Both the position numbers and the translations under genes were made by a program. The notes under the pieces were generated by a model. The model made no database searches, was not told the DNA's origin, and saw nothing but the letters and a program-made list of their open reading frames with translations. DNA of 64,000 bases from Nitrospiraceae bacterium. GTDB taxonomy: Bacteria > Nitrospirota > Nitrospiria > Nitrospirales > Nitrospiraceae. The stretch covers positions 186,001-250,000 of the forward strand of contig JAHBWI010000005.1 in NCBI GenBank assembly GCA_019637075.1, written 5' to 3'. This document shows, one piece after another, positions 27,800 through 35,300 of this stretch (its first letter is position 1; every line of letters begins with the position of its first letter).

Positions 27800-28648
27800 T
27801 CAACGCACCGTCCATCCGCCGTCCACCGACAACGCCTGGCCTGTGACGTACGCGCTGGCCGACGACGCGAGAAAAATCATCGCCCCCTTGAGATCCCTCG
27901 GCTCGCCGCAACGCCCCACCAGGGTCCGATCCCGAAGCCGCTGCAAGAACGCCTCGTCTTTGGGAGGCGCGTTGTACGAATCCCCCTGGAGATTCGGAAA
28001 AGCCCCAGGCAACAACGCGTTGCATCGTACGCCTCGCTTGCCGTAAAAGGCCGCGGTATAGCGGGTCAGTGCCAGCAACGCGGCTTTCGTAGCTCCATAG
28101 ACCGGAGGATTGAATATCGTCGTCCCCTCATAAAGTGCCGGATCAGGACTGACCAGCGCATACATCGAACTGATATTGATGATCGCCCCTTCGCCCTGCC
28201 TCGCCATTGATTCCGCCAATACCTGCGTCGCCAACGCGTGCCAATAGACCCCCGACTCCAAAGCCCGCATCCATTGATGCCTGGAGATCGTCTCCATCCT
28301 GCCCGACGGATCGTTGAACCCCGTCTCCTTGCTGAATTCAAATGCGTTGTTGACGAGAATATGGACGGGGCCGCGCCCAGTGACCGCCTCGAGCGCCCCT
28401 CGAAAGGCCTCGGTATCGTAACAGTCCACTGCGGCGGGCTCGACGGCGTCGGGGCCGTAGCTTTCCCGCAGTCGCGCCACCACTCGTTGCAGCTTCTCCC
28501 CGCGGCCCATCAACACGACACGAGCCCCGGCATCCAGGAGAGCCTCGGAAAACACCCGGCCCAAATAGCCGGCGGCGCCGGTCACGATCGCGGTCTTGCC
28601 CGACAGGGAAAACAGCCGGTCGAGGGCGGAACGTCCTGCGTCAGCCAT
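27800..28648 (-). CDS. SDR family oxidoreductase (PtmA-like)
   Basis: 282 residues, overlapping the upstream NeuA-HAD gene by 8 bases. Cofactor loop AIVTGAAGYLGRVFSEALL, NNAFEFS, catalytic Ser in INISSMYALV, an insertion PDPALYEGTTIFNP, then YGATK. The insertion is almost the same as in the SDR at 45397 (PDTRLYEGTAMGNP). The C-terminus is AYVTGQALSVDGGW. In C. jejuni PtmA, an SDR of this sort, belongs to the legionaminic acid gene set. Having one copy in each of the two cassettes here suggests parallel roles. Confidence 0.88.
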   Translation of the reverse strand: MADAGRSALDRLFSLSGKTAIVTGAAGYLGRVFSEALLDAGARVVLMGRGEKLQRVVARLRESYGPDAVEPAAVDCYDTEAFRGALEAVTGRGPVHILVNNAFEFSKETGFNDPSGRMETISRHQWMRALESGVYWHALATQVLAESMARQGEGAIINISSMYALVSPDPALYEGTTIFNPPVYGATKAALLALTRYTAAFYGKRGVRCNALLPGAFPNLQGDSYNAPPKDEAFLQRLRDRTLVGRCGEPRDLKGAMIFLASSASAYVTGQALSVDGGWTVR

Positions 28649-29828
28649 TGTGGCGGCCCTCCGCAGCCAGATGCCGAAGGATCAGATCGCACAGCTCCCG
28701 AACCGCCCCTTCGCCTCCCCGACTCGACAGCGTGATCGAGGCGAGTTCACGGACGTCGGGATGGGCATCGGCAACGACGATCCCGCAACCAGCGCTGCTC
28801 AAGCACTCCCGGTCGTTCACATCGTTGCCGACATAGACAACGGACGAGAGGGCGATCCCTCGTTCCGCTGCGAAATCCTTCAACGCCGCCCCCTTGTCTC
28901 GAATGCCCTGGCGACACTCCAACTGCAGTTTCCGACAACGTGCCGCCACCACCGGGTTACGTTCGGTCGACAACACCACAAGCGGAATGCCGGTTTCCCT
29001 CAGATAATCGAGACCCAACCCATCGCCTCGAAAGCACGACACGGCCTCGCGTCCGTCCTCCCCGACCAGAACCCGATTGTCGGTGAACACTCCGTCGAAA
29101 TCGAACACCACGGCGCCGATCGTCTTCGGTAAGACGCCGGCCCGCTCGGTGCGCGCCTGACGGCGCAGAATCCAGTCCGCCAGTTCGATGTCTTCCGGAT
29201 GGTCGACCTGGAATGAAGCCCAATACCCCATCGGATAGACGGCGATCTTCCCGCCGAGGCGATTGTGGTGGGTTCGGAGTATCGAGGGGCGGAAGACATA
29301 GATGGAGCCGTTCTCTCGCCACTCCACGGCCATGTCCTGCTCCCGCTTGCGATGGCGAAAGTCGTAGTTGAACGAGGTGACCTGTCCTGCCTGGGCACGC
29401 CATAGGAGCCACGTGGATTCGGTCGCGGAGAACAGCGAATCGGCTTGCTCCTTGAGGAGGTGTGCGACTGCCCCATCGATGTCCGTACGGGAACGGACCG
29501 GAGACGTGCACTGCAGAAACACGAGCAAATCAGGACGGTAGCCTTCGGATGCGGCCAACGACTCGACGACATGTTCCAGAGCCGACTCGGAAGTTGCAGA
29601 ATCCACCGACAGCTCCGGTGGGCGCACGACTACCTCCGCCCCGGCCTGCCGGCTGACCTGGGCGATCTCCTGATCATCCGTGGATACCACGGTTCGGGTC
29701 ACCGCCCGGGACTCCACGGCATGACGGACACTATGGACGATCAGCGGTTTCCCTCCGCAGGGCAATAGATTCTTCCGCGGCAGTCGCTTCGATCCCCCTC
29801 GGGCGGGGATGATGCACAGCACCTCCAT
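28641..29828 (-). CDS. Fused acylneuraminate cytidylyltransferase and HAD phosphatase
   Basis: 395 residues from the ATG at 29828, one base past the NeuB stop. Residues 1-230 are a CMP-sugar synthetase: IIPARGGSKRLPRKNLLPCG with the CTP-binding loop, VVSTDDQEIAQ, FLQCTSPVRSRTDID. Residues about 237-395 are a KdsC-like HAD phosphatase: VVFDFDGVFTDNRV, LVVLSTERNP, YVGNDVNDRECL and GGEGAVRELCDLIL. Vertebrate CMAS has the same order of domains. A phosphatase joined to the CMP-transferase suggests that the partner NeuB makes a 9-phosphorylated nonulosonate which must be dephosphorylated before activation. Confidence 0.92.
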   Translation of the reverse strand: MEVLCIIPARGGSKRLPRKNLLPCGGKPLIVHSVRHAVESRAVTRTVVSTDDQEIAQVSRQAGAEVVVRPPELSVDSATSESALEHVVESLAASEGYRPDLLVFLQCTSPVRSRTDIDGAVAHLLKEQADSLFSATESTWLLWRAQAGQVTSFNYDFRHRKREQDMAVEWRENGSIYVFRPSILRTHHNRLGGKIAVYPMGYWASFQVDHPEDIELADWILRRQARTERAGVLPKTIGAVVFDFDGVFTDNRVLVGEDGREAVSCFRGDGLGLDYLRETGIPLVVLSTERNPVVAARCRKLQLECRQGIRDKGAALKDFAAERGIALSSVVYVGNDVNDRECLSSAGCGIVVADAHPDVRELASITLSSRGGEGAVRELCDLILRHLAAEGRHNG

Positions 29829-29829
29829 C

Positions 29830-30705
29830 TTATTTTCCGACACGTCGGAGTTTCTCGATGATCGGCTTTTCCGCGTCGTACACGCGCTTCACCCCATCAC
29901 CCAGCGCCGCTTCCACCGCCCGGATATCCCGCACCATACGATGGAAACCCTGCGGTTCGACCGAAGCCGCCTGGTCGCTTCCCCACATCGCACGATCCAG
30001 CGTGATGTGGCGTTCCACGATGCAGGCTCCCAGCGCCACGGCGGCCACGGATGTTTGCAGACCGACTTCGTGCCCGGAATAGCCGATGGGATGATGAGGA
30101 AATTCCTTGATCAGCGTCCGGATGGTCAGGAGGTTCAGCTCCTCGGGCTTGCTGGGATAGGTGCTCGTACAATGGAGAAGAATCAGGTCGTCGGTGTCGA
30201 GGACCCGTACCGCATGCCGGATCTGCTCCATCGTGCTCATGCCGGTCGACAGAATAATCGGCCGCCCCGTCTTGTGATGGTGCCGCAACAAGTTGTCGTC
30301 GGTGAGAGAGGCGGAGGCAATCTTGTAACAAGGCGGGTCGAACTGCTCCATGAAATCCACCGAGGCTTCATCCCAACACGAGGCCAGCCAGAGCAACCCT
30401 TTCTCCCGGCAATGGCGATCGATCGCGGCATACTCCTCACGCCCGAATTCCAGGCCGCGCTTCAATTCACCGTTGGTTTTCCCGAACGGACTCTCGCGCG
30501 GGCGAGCCAGTTCTTCAGCGGTATAGACCACATCCACCGTCCGCTTTTGAAATTTGACGGCATCGGCCCCCGCCTCCTTTGACGCGTCGATCAGCTGCTT
30601 GGCCAGCTCCAGATTTCCATTGTGGTTGATGCCGATCTCGGCGATGACGAAGGCGGGATGTCCGTCTCCGACTTCCCGATTTCCGATGCGAACCGTGCGA
30701 CCCAT
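29830..30705 (-). CDS. neuB: NeuB-family synthase lacking the SAF domain
   Basis: 291 residues with AAAGGAGG upstream. The NeuB TIM barrel is complete: FVIAEIGINHNGNLELAKQL, ADAVKFQKRT, YKIASASLTDDNL, IILSTGMSTMEQI, LLHCTSTYPSKPEELN, IGYSGHEVGLQ and IVERHITLDRAMWGSDQ. It condenses PEP with a hexosamine or mannose-type sugar. The protein stops just after the barrel, so the C-terminal antifreeze-like SAF domain present in the second NeuB (44351) and in most family members is missing. That domain helps hold the substrate across the dimer, so the acceptor is probably different here. Confidence 0.92.
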   Translation of the reverse strand: MGRTVRIGNREVGDGHPAFVIAEIGINHNGNLELAKQLIDASKEAGADAVKFQKRTVDVVYTAEELARPRESPFGKTNGELKRGLEFGREEYAAIDRHCREKGLLWLASCWDEASVDFMEQFDPPCYKIASASLTDDNLLRHHHKTGRPIILSTGMSTMEQIRHAVRVLDTDDLILLHCTSTYPSKPEELNLLTIRTLIKEFPHHPIGYSGHEVGLQTSVAAVALGACIVERHITLDRAMWGSDQAASVEPQGFHRMVRDIRAVEAALGDGVKRVYDAEKPIIEKLRRVGK

Positions 30706-30733
30706 AGCATGCCTCCTTTGTATTATCCCCGGT

Positions 30734-32158
30734 CTATTCAGTAGTTTCGCAGCTCCCCCTCAGGGAGATTTCGACCGCATTGGAGCCTCGGAACGGCCAA
30801 TAGGATGCCAGCGGGCGATTCGCCACCGTGATGCCGCGATCGCGGAACAATGCGGCTACCCCGGCAAGATCTTTCGCATCAAATCGTTTCGATGCGCGGT
30901 TCCGCATACCTGTTCGATTCCATCCCTGCTTCAGCCACACTTTAGCGATGTAGTAAACCAACACATAACCGAATCTGAAGAGCCATTTCAAATCTTTTCG
31001 AGGCACGGATCTCTGGCCCTGTAGGGCCTTCGCAATATATTCGGCGACGCGAACGGCGGCTTGGCCGTCATTGCGATAGGTCCATTCGGCAACGGTCTCT
31101 GCCGCAGCCTCCCTTGCGCGGGCCAGTTGGCGTTCCATTTCAGGATCCGACGTTCCGCCGAGGATCGTCCGCAGGAGGGCGACGAGGGATTCGCGGCTCC
31201 CGGCCTTGAGGCTGCAGCGGGATGCCACCGCCACCTCCAGCAGCGGGTGCTGAAACAGCTCCAACGAAATCACCGGCTTCCTCCAGAGCGCCGCCTCGAA
31301 CGCGACCGAGGAGTTCAACTGAACGACCGCCGCACAGCCTTTCAGCCATGAGGCCACCACGCCCTCCTGCGTAAGCGTCAGGTTGGAGATCCCGCGTAGC
31401 GGTTCGTAGGTCGAGGCATTCTCGAAAGGATGCGGCCGCAACACGAACGGCACGGAGGGAAACGTCGCGCAGAGCCAACGCACGAGGTCCAGGAATCCGG
31501 TCAATGCGCGATCAGCGGCCGCCCGGGCCTCTTCTAACTCGTTCTGGGCCAGCCCCATCGTCTCCATCAGGTTGCGGATCTCCTGCTCCGGCGTGGCAAA
31601 CCGAGGGTTGTTCAAAGGAAAGCTACTCGTCAACAACACGTAGGGCCGGTGCTCGAATGGGGGATCGGGAACCAAGGCCCTCCAGTCCTCATGGTACACG
31701 TCAAACCGGGGACATCCCGCCAGATGCAGAACAGTTCCAGGACTGCCCAAGTCCTTTTGAAACGCCGCATACTGCCGGTTCCCCCAGAGAAAGTAGTCGT
31801 CGATCCGCGCTTTGACTCCGCTCTCCTTTACGATATTCAGCAGCTCACGGTACTCACAGCGGAGCACCCCTCCCTCGGTATCCAGGACCCCGACGCGGAT
31901 CCCCATCCCACGGTAGCGAGCGATGGCCGGCGCATTGGCTTTGCGGGCGTAGTTCACTAGGACGTAGTTCGGACACCACTTGATCACATGCTGCTGCTGA
32001 TCGTACATCGGGACGAGCAGGACTCGAAACCCGCGCAGGGCAAGCTGCGAGGCCAGCAGCCCGAGCCCGAGCAAGTCGCGTCCCGGATTGTCCAGCACCA
32101 GACAGGCAACTTTTCGGTCGGTTCCCGCTGGTTCGGCGTTCAGCATGGGCTCCGTCAT
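30734..32158 (-). CDS. Surface carbohydrate biosynthesis protein (capsule-transferase-like)
   Basis: 474 residues from the ATG at 32158, which overlaps the flippase stop (ATGA). A frame that continues to 32524 lies over the flippase gene and is a shadow. Features are ACLVLDNPGRDLLGLGLLA at the start, the Rossmann-like LVPMYDQQQHVIKW, YVLLTSSFPLNNPR, FVLRPHPFENASTYEPL and the sugar-nucleotide site-like CAAVVQLNSSVAFEAALWRK. This matches the pattern of proteins annotated as surface carbohydrate biosynthesis, related to KpsS/CDP-glycerol-type transferases. It probably attaches a charged sugar, perhaps the product of the NeuB just downstream. The function is inferred from pattern and place. Confidence 0.78.
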   Translation of the reverse strand: MTEPMLNAEPAGTDRKVACLVLDNPGRDLLGLGLLASQLALRGFRVLLVPMYDQQQHVIKWCPNYVLVNYARKANAPAIARYRGMGIRVGVLDTEGGVLRCEYRELLNIVKESGVKARIDDYFLWGNRQYAAFQKDLGSPGTVLHLAGCPRFDVYHEDWRALVPDPPFEHRPYVLLTSSFPLNNPRFATPEQEIRNLMETMGLAQNELEEARAAADRALTGFLDLVRWLCATFPSVPFVLRPHPFENASTYEPLRGISNLTLTQEGVVASWLKGCAAVVQLNSSVAFEAALWRKPVISLELFQHPLLEVAVASRCSLKAGSRESLVALLRTILGGTSDPEMERQLARAREAAAETVAEWTYRNDGQAAVRVAEYIAKALQGQRSVPRKDLKWLFRFGYVLVYYIAKVWLKQGWNRTGMRNRASKRFDAKDLAGVAALFRDRGITVANRPLASYWPFRGSNAVEISLRGSCETTE

Positions 32159-33654
32159 TCGGGCACCCGCGCGGCGGTTCCTCGCCGCAAGACGGCAGCC
32201 AGAGGCCCATCCTGCATCCGCAACAGCTGGAAGGCCAAGAGGGCAAATGCCATCAACATGAGGCAATTTTCGATGACCCGCCCCTGCGACCATCGGACTC
32301 CCAATAACGCGACCAACCCGCCGACAAGCATGAGGCCCCACATACGCCCCCATGGCACGATCACGGAATAGGCGCGCTGTCCGGCCAGAAGATACAAGCC
32401 CGCCAGTGCTCCGTAGCACACGGTAAGCGCCCAGGCCGCGCCCCAGGCGCCATAGGTTTTGGTCAACAAGACGTTGGCCGTCACCACGATGCACACATGG
32501 ACGAGTTGAATCATCGGTTGCCATTTTGTCTTTTCGCCGACCTGCACCGCGGCACTGCCCAGCGGCGCCAACCCGAAGAGGAAATAGCCGAAGACAAATA
32601 CCGGCACGAGCGGCGCGGCCTCAGCGTAGCGGGATTCGAACCCGAACCAAGTCAGCACCGGAATCGCAAATAACAACACGCCGAGCGCGGCGAGCATCAA
32701 CACCGCTACATAGACCGCGATGGCGCTGCCGAGGAGACTGCGCGCGTCGGCGCGCTCTCCCGCGACCCGCACATAGAACGGAAACCAGGCCGGCTTGACG
32801 GAATCGTAAAACAGTTTCACGGCCTGACCGACTTGATTCGCCAGCGAATACAGACCGATCTCGTGGAGCGTCGTCCATTTATCGAGAAAGAACCGGTCTG
32901 CGCGGTTCGCCACGGCTTCGAGCACCGCCGAGGGCACCAAAGGCAGCGCAAACCGCAGGGCTTGAGCCAGCGGCGGCCAGGACAGGGACCAGCTCGTCTG
33001 CGAGAGAAACCAGACGGTCGTGCAGACAGACACCACCGCCGCACCGACCAGCTGCACTCGGACGATCCCCGGCACACCCCATCCCCCGTAGATCGCGACC
33101 AAGGTGAGACCGACCGTGAAGAGGGCCGTCGCGAGTGAAACCGCCAGCAGCAGCTTGCTCCGCTCCATCACGCGAAGCAGGAACATCGGGCATAATCCGA
33201 CGCCCGACCAAAACGCCCACCAAATCCCCAGACGCAAGTTGGGTTCGAACGACACACGCGTCACCATCGATTCGAGCAGCGGCCGTCCGAATTGATCGAG
33301 CAGGACGGTGCCGACCAGCAGCGACCCGACGCAGACCAGCCACACCGAACCTAAGGCCGCGGCGGCATGCCCCTGCCGATGCCACTCATGATAATAGCGA
33401 AGGATCGCGTGCGGCAGGCCAAGCGACAGGACGGCGGGCAACACGAACGGTAGCAGAGAGATCAATGCCAATTCGCCGAACTCGTCCGGAGTGAGCTGCG
33501 AGACATAGGCCGGCAGGAGGAGGACCGCACTGGCGCGTTGGAGAAGGTTGCCGAGGCCGTAGATGCCGACGTGCCCCGCCAGCCTACGTAGGGCTTGGGC
33601 AGAACTCAAACCGCTGTAACCGGGATGTCCGGCGGTTGAGTCGGGAATCCCCAT
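32155..33654 (-). CDS. Polysaccharide flippase (Wzx-like, MOP superfamily)
   Basis: 499 residues with about 12-14 membrane helices. It starts at the ATG 33654 whose A is the last base of the upstream TGA. The N-terminal region (HVGIYGLGNLLQRASAVLLLP, YVSQLTPDEFGELALISLLP) is the typical beginning of Wzx/RfbX flippases. Further helices include VLLFAIPVLTWFGF, PVFVFGYFLFGLAPLG and LMLVGGLVALLGV. These proteins move lipid-linked glycan units across the inner membrane. It is the only exporter-type gene in the 26-gene unit; there is no ABC transporter in the window. Confidence 0.9.
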   Translation of the reverse strand: MGIPDSTAGHPGYSGLSSAQALRRLAGHVGIYGLGNLLQRASAVLLLPAYVSQLTPDEFGELALISLLPFVLPAVLSLGLPHAILRYYHEWHRQGHAAAALGSVWLVCVGSLLVGTVLLDQFGRPLLESMVTRVSFEPNLRLGIWWAFWSGVGLCPMFLLRVMERSKLLLAVSLATALFTVGLTLVAIYGGWGVPGIVRVQLVGAAVVSVCTTVWFLSQTSWSLSWPPLAQALRFALPLVPSAVLEAVANRADRFFLDKWTTLHEIGLYSLANQVGQAVKLFYDSVKPAWFPFYVRVAGERADARSLLGSAIAVYVAVLMLAALGVLLFAIPVLTWFGFESRYAEAAPLVPVFVFGYFLFGLAPLGSAAVQVGEKTKWQPMIQLVHVCIVVTANVLLTKTYGAWGAAWALTVCYGALAGLYLLAGQRAYSVIVPWGRMWGLMLVGGLVALLGVRWSQGRVIENCLMLMAFALLAFQLLRMQDGPLAAVLRRGTAARVPE

Positions 33655-34544
33655 CAAATCCCATTCAGCAGGTAACTCTGCGTGGGACGAGTATGCTCAA
33701 TGGCCATAGTGGAGCCGTCGCGCGACCGCAGCACCGTGATCCCCGCCAACGTATAATTCTGCACGCGCGTCACCGTTGTTCCCAACCCGCCGCTCGGGCG
33801 AAGAAACTCACGGACGGTTACTCCAAATAGATCTTCCAGCGACCGCTCGATCCCGCCGAATGCCGGCACGGGCCCGAAGTCGGCGTCCAGAAACCGTCCG
33901 TCCGGCCGGTAGAGCCGCACGGTGGGATGGACGGTATCGGAATACTGGGGATTCGACGAATGATTGATCAGCATGAGCCCGGTGAGGTGAGTATCCGAGA
34001 CCAACACTTTGGGATTCACGCTCATGAACCCGACATGTTTCTTCTTGGAGAAATCGTTGAGCGTCCGCGCGAAGGCTCCCGTCCGGTAGTTGGTGAAAAA
34101 CCGGTCTCCTTCGTAACTCATCGAAAAAATATTGATATCGGACAGGGCATGCGCATGCTCGCCGATGTCCATGACCATCATGAACATGCCGTCCTCCACG
34201 GGAAGGCCTCGTGCTTCGCAGAGCTCATTCACATTGATCTCGAAGGTCTGCCCCGCCGACCAGGCACCGATCTCGCCGAAGTCGCAGAGAAATCGACCGT
34301 CGCGCGCCGTCAAGCCTCCTCGGACCGTCATCCGCTGAGCCCGACCGATCAACAACGGGATGAACATCCCCACATCCGGCATACGACCCTGCCGAATCCC
34401 GGCAAGGGTTTGCTTCGCGGCTTTTTTCCAGCTGAACTGACAGAAGTCCAGCCGCACGGCCTGACTCACCCTATTGGTACAGCCGCGAAAGATCGGAAAC
34501 CCAAACCGCGGCTCGTGCTCTTTCCAATACGACGTAGGAAACAT
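33654..34544 (-). CDS. Unrecognised protein with internal repeat, partner of the 34551 gene
   Basis: 296 residues, no signal peptide or membrane helix. I do not recognise a family. Two segments resemble each other: residues 80-95 (ARDGRFLCDFGEIGAW) and 213-229 (RPDGRFLDADFGPVPAF). Each is preceded by an alternating beta-like stretch (MTVRGGL, PTVRLY) and followed by a hydrophobic L-x-x-L segment (INVNELCEARG; SLEDLFGVTV). The same plan occurs twice in the protein encoded just upstream. The predicted make-up is mostly beta. It lies 6 bases after that gene and its stop overlaps the flippase start, in a block that also contains a sulfotransferase. A role in glycan modification or control is only a guess. 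Confidence 0.75.
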   Translation of the reverse strand: MFPTSYWKEHEPRFGFPIFRGCTNRVSQAVRLDFCQFSWKKAAKQTLAGIRQGRMPDVGMFIPLLIGRAQRMTVRGGLTARDGRFLCDFGEIGAWSAGQTFEINVNELCEARGLPVEDGMFMMVMDIGEHAHALSDINIFSMSYEGDRFFTNYRTGAFARTLNDFSKKKHVGFMSVNPKVLVSDTHLTGLMLINHSSNPQYSDTVHPTVRLYRPDGRFLDADFGPVPAFGGIERSLEDLFGVTVREFLRPSGGLGTTVTRVQNYTLAGITVLRSRDGSTMAIEHTRPTQSYLLNGI

Positions 34545-34550
34545 TGTCTT

Positions 34551-35300
34551 TCAGAAGTGATGAATGTTGAAGTCGCCGCCGACGTGTCGGGACAACGTCA
34601 GCGGCTGGTTGATGTGCCGACCCGACACGTGAACCGAACCAGGCTGCCCCTTGAGCTGTGCCCGCAAGTCGGGGACCAACTCAGCCAAGGGCAACACCAC
34701 CGAGGCCCGGGGCCGCAACGTGAACGCCTTCCGATAAATCGACGTCCCGTCGCCTCGCCGGATGTCGACGTGGAACGTGCCGTCGCATTGGGCCGGATCT
34801 TCTCCGAAATAACTGTTCTGCACGATCACCGAAACGTCCACCGAAGAAGAGGACGGGATGACCGCCGGTTCGTATTGGATCCGGTGATCGTCCTCATACC
34901 GCATGCGGTCGGTTTCGTGTGTGAAATCCGCATGCCCCCGGGTATCCCAGTAGGTGGCGAAGAACAAAGTGCCCACGTACTTTTGATGCCGTAAGGGAGG
35001 CATTGCATGAGGAACCAATTGCACTCCGATGCTTCCCTGAAAACGCGCCACGAGATCGGACAGCCGGCATTGCCATTGTCCCAACGAAGCGAGCTGGTGC
35101 GTCGCCCGTGCGACTTCCTCCCCTTGTTCGTCGAAGAGATAGACATGGGCGGTCGATTCCACGGGGCGGTCCTCGGTCAGAAGACTGTAATAATTGAAGA
35201 GCGAGATCCTGGTGTGGAAGGAGTCGTCCTCCCGTCCCCAGATCAGCGTCGGGACCGTCCGGTCGAGCACGTAGGGATGGGTGTTTAACTGGGCGCTCAT
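34551..35300 (-). CDS. Unrecognised protein with repeated beta-type modules
   Basis: 249 residues, cytosolic by sequence. No known family comes to mind. Two modules are visible: residues 50-97 (TAHVYLFDEQGEEVAR ... CRLSDLVARF) and 173-227 (FHVDIRRGDGTSIYRKAF ... LPLAELVPDL). Both follow a plan of hydrophobic strand, D/E-x-G turn, strand, then an L-x-x-L segment. This plan is also present twice in the protein encoded downstream. The C-terminus is His-rich (RHINQPLTLSRHVGGDFNIHHF, here split by a few other residues in the module). The start ATG overlaps the sulfotransferase stop (ATGA), so the three genes are coupled. Confidence 0.75.
   Translation of the reverse strand: MSAQLNTHPYVLDRTVPTLIWGREDDSFHTRISLFNYYSLLTEDRPVESTAHVYLFDEQGEEVARATHQLASLGQWQCRLSDLVARFQGSIGVQLVPHAMPPLRHQKYVGTLFFATYWDTRGHADFTHETDRMRYEDDHRIQYEPAVIPSSSSVDVSVIVQNSYFGEDPAQCDGTFHVDIRRGDGTSIYRKAFTLRPRASVVLPLAELVPDLRAQLKGQPGSVHVSGRHINQPLTLSRHVGGDFNIHHF

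Noticed and set aside
32628-32645. GGGTTCGAATCCC-like T-loop of a tRNA on the minus strand
   Set aside because: It lies inside the flippase gene (codons for Phe-Gly-Phe-Glu-Ser-Arg) and no acceptor stem, D arm or anticodon arm fits around it.
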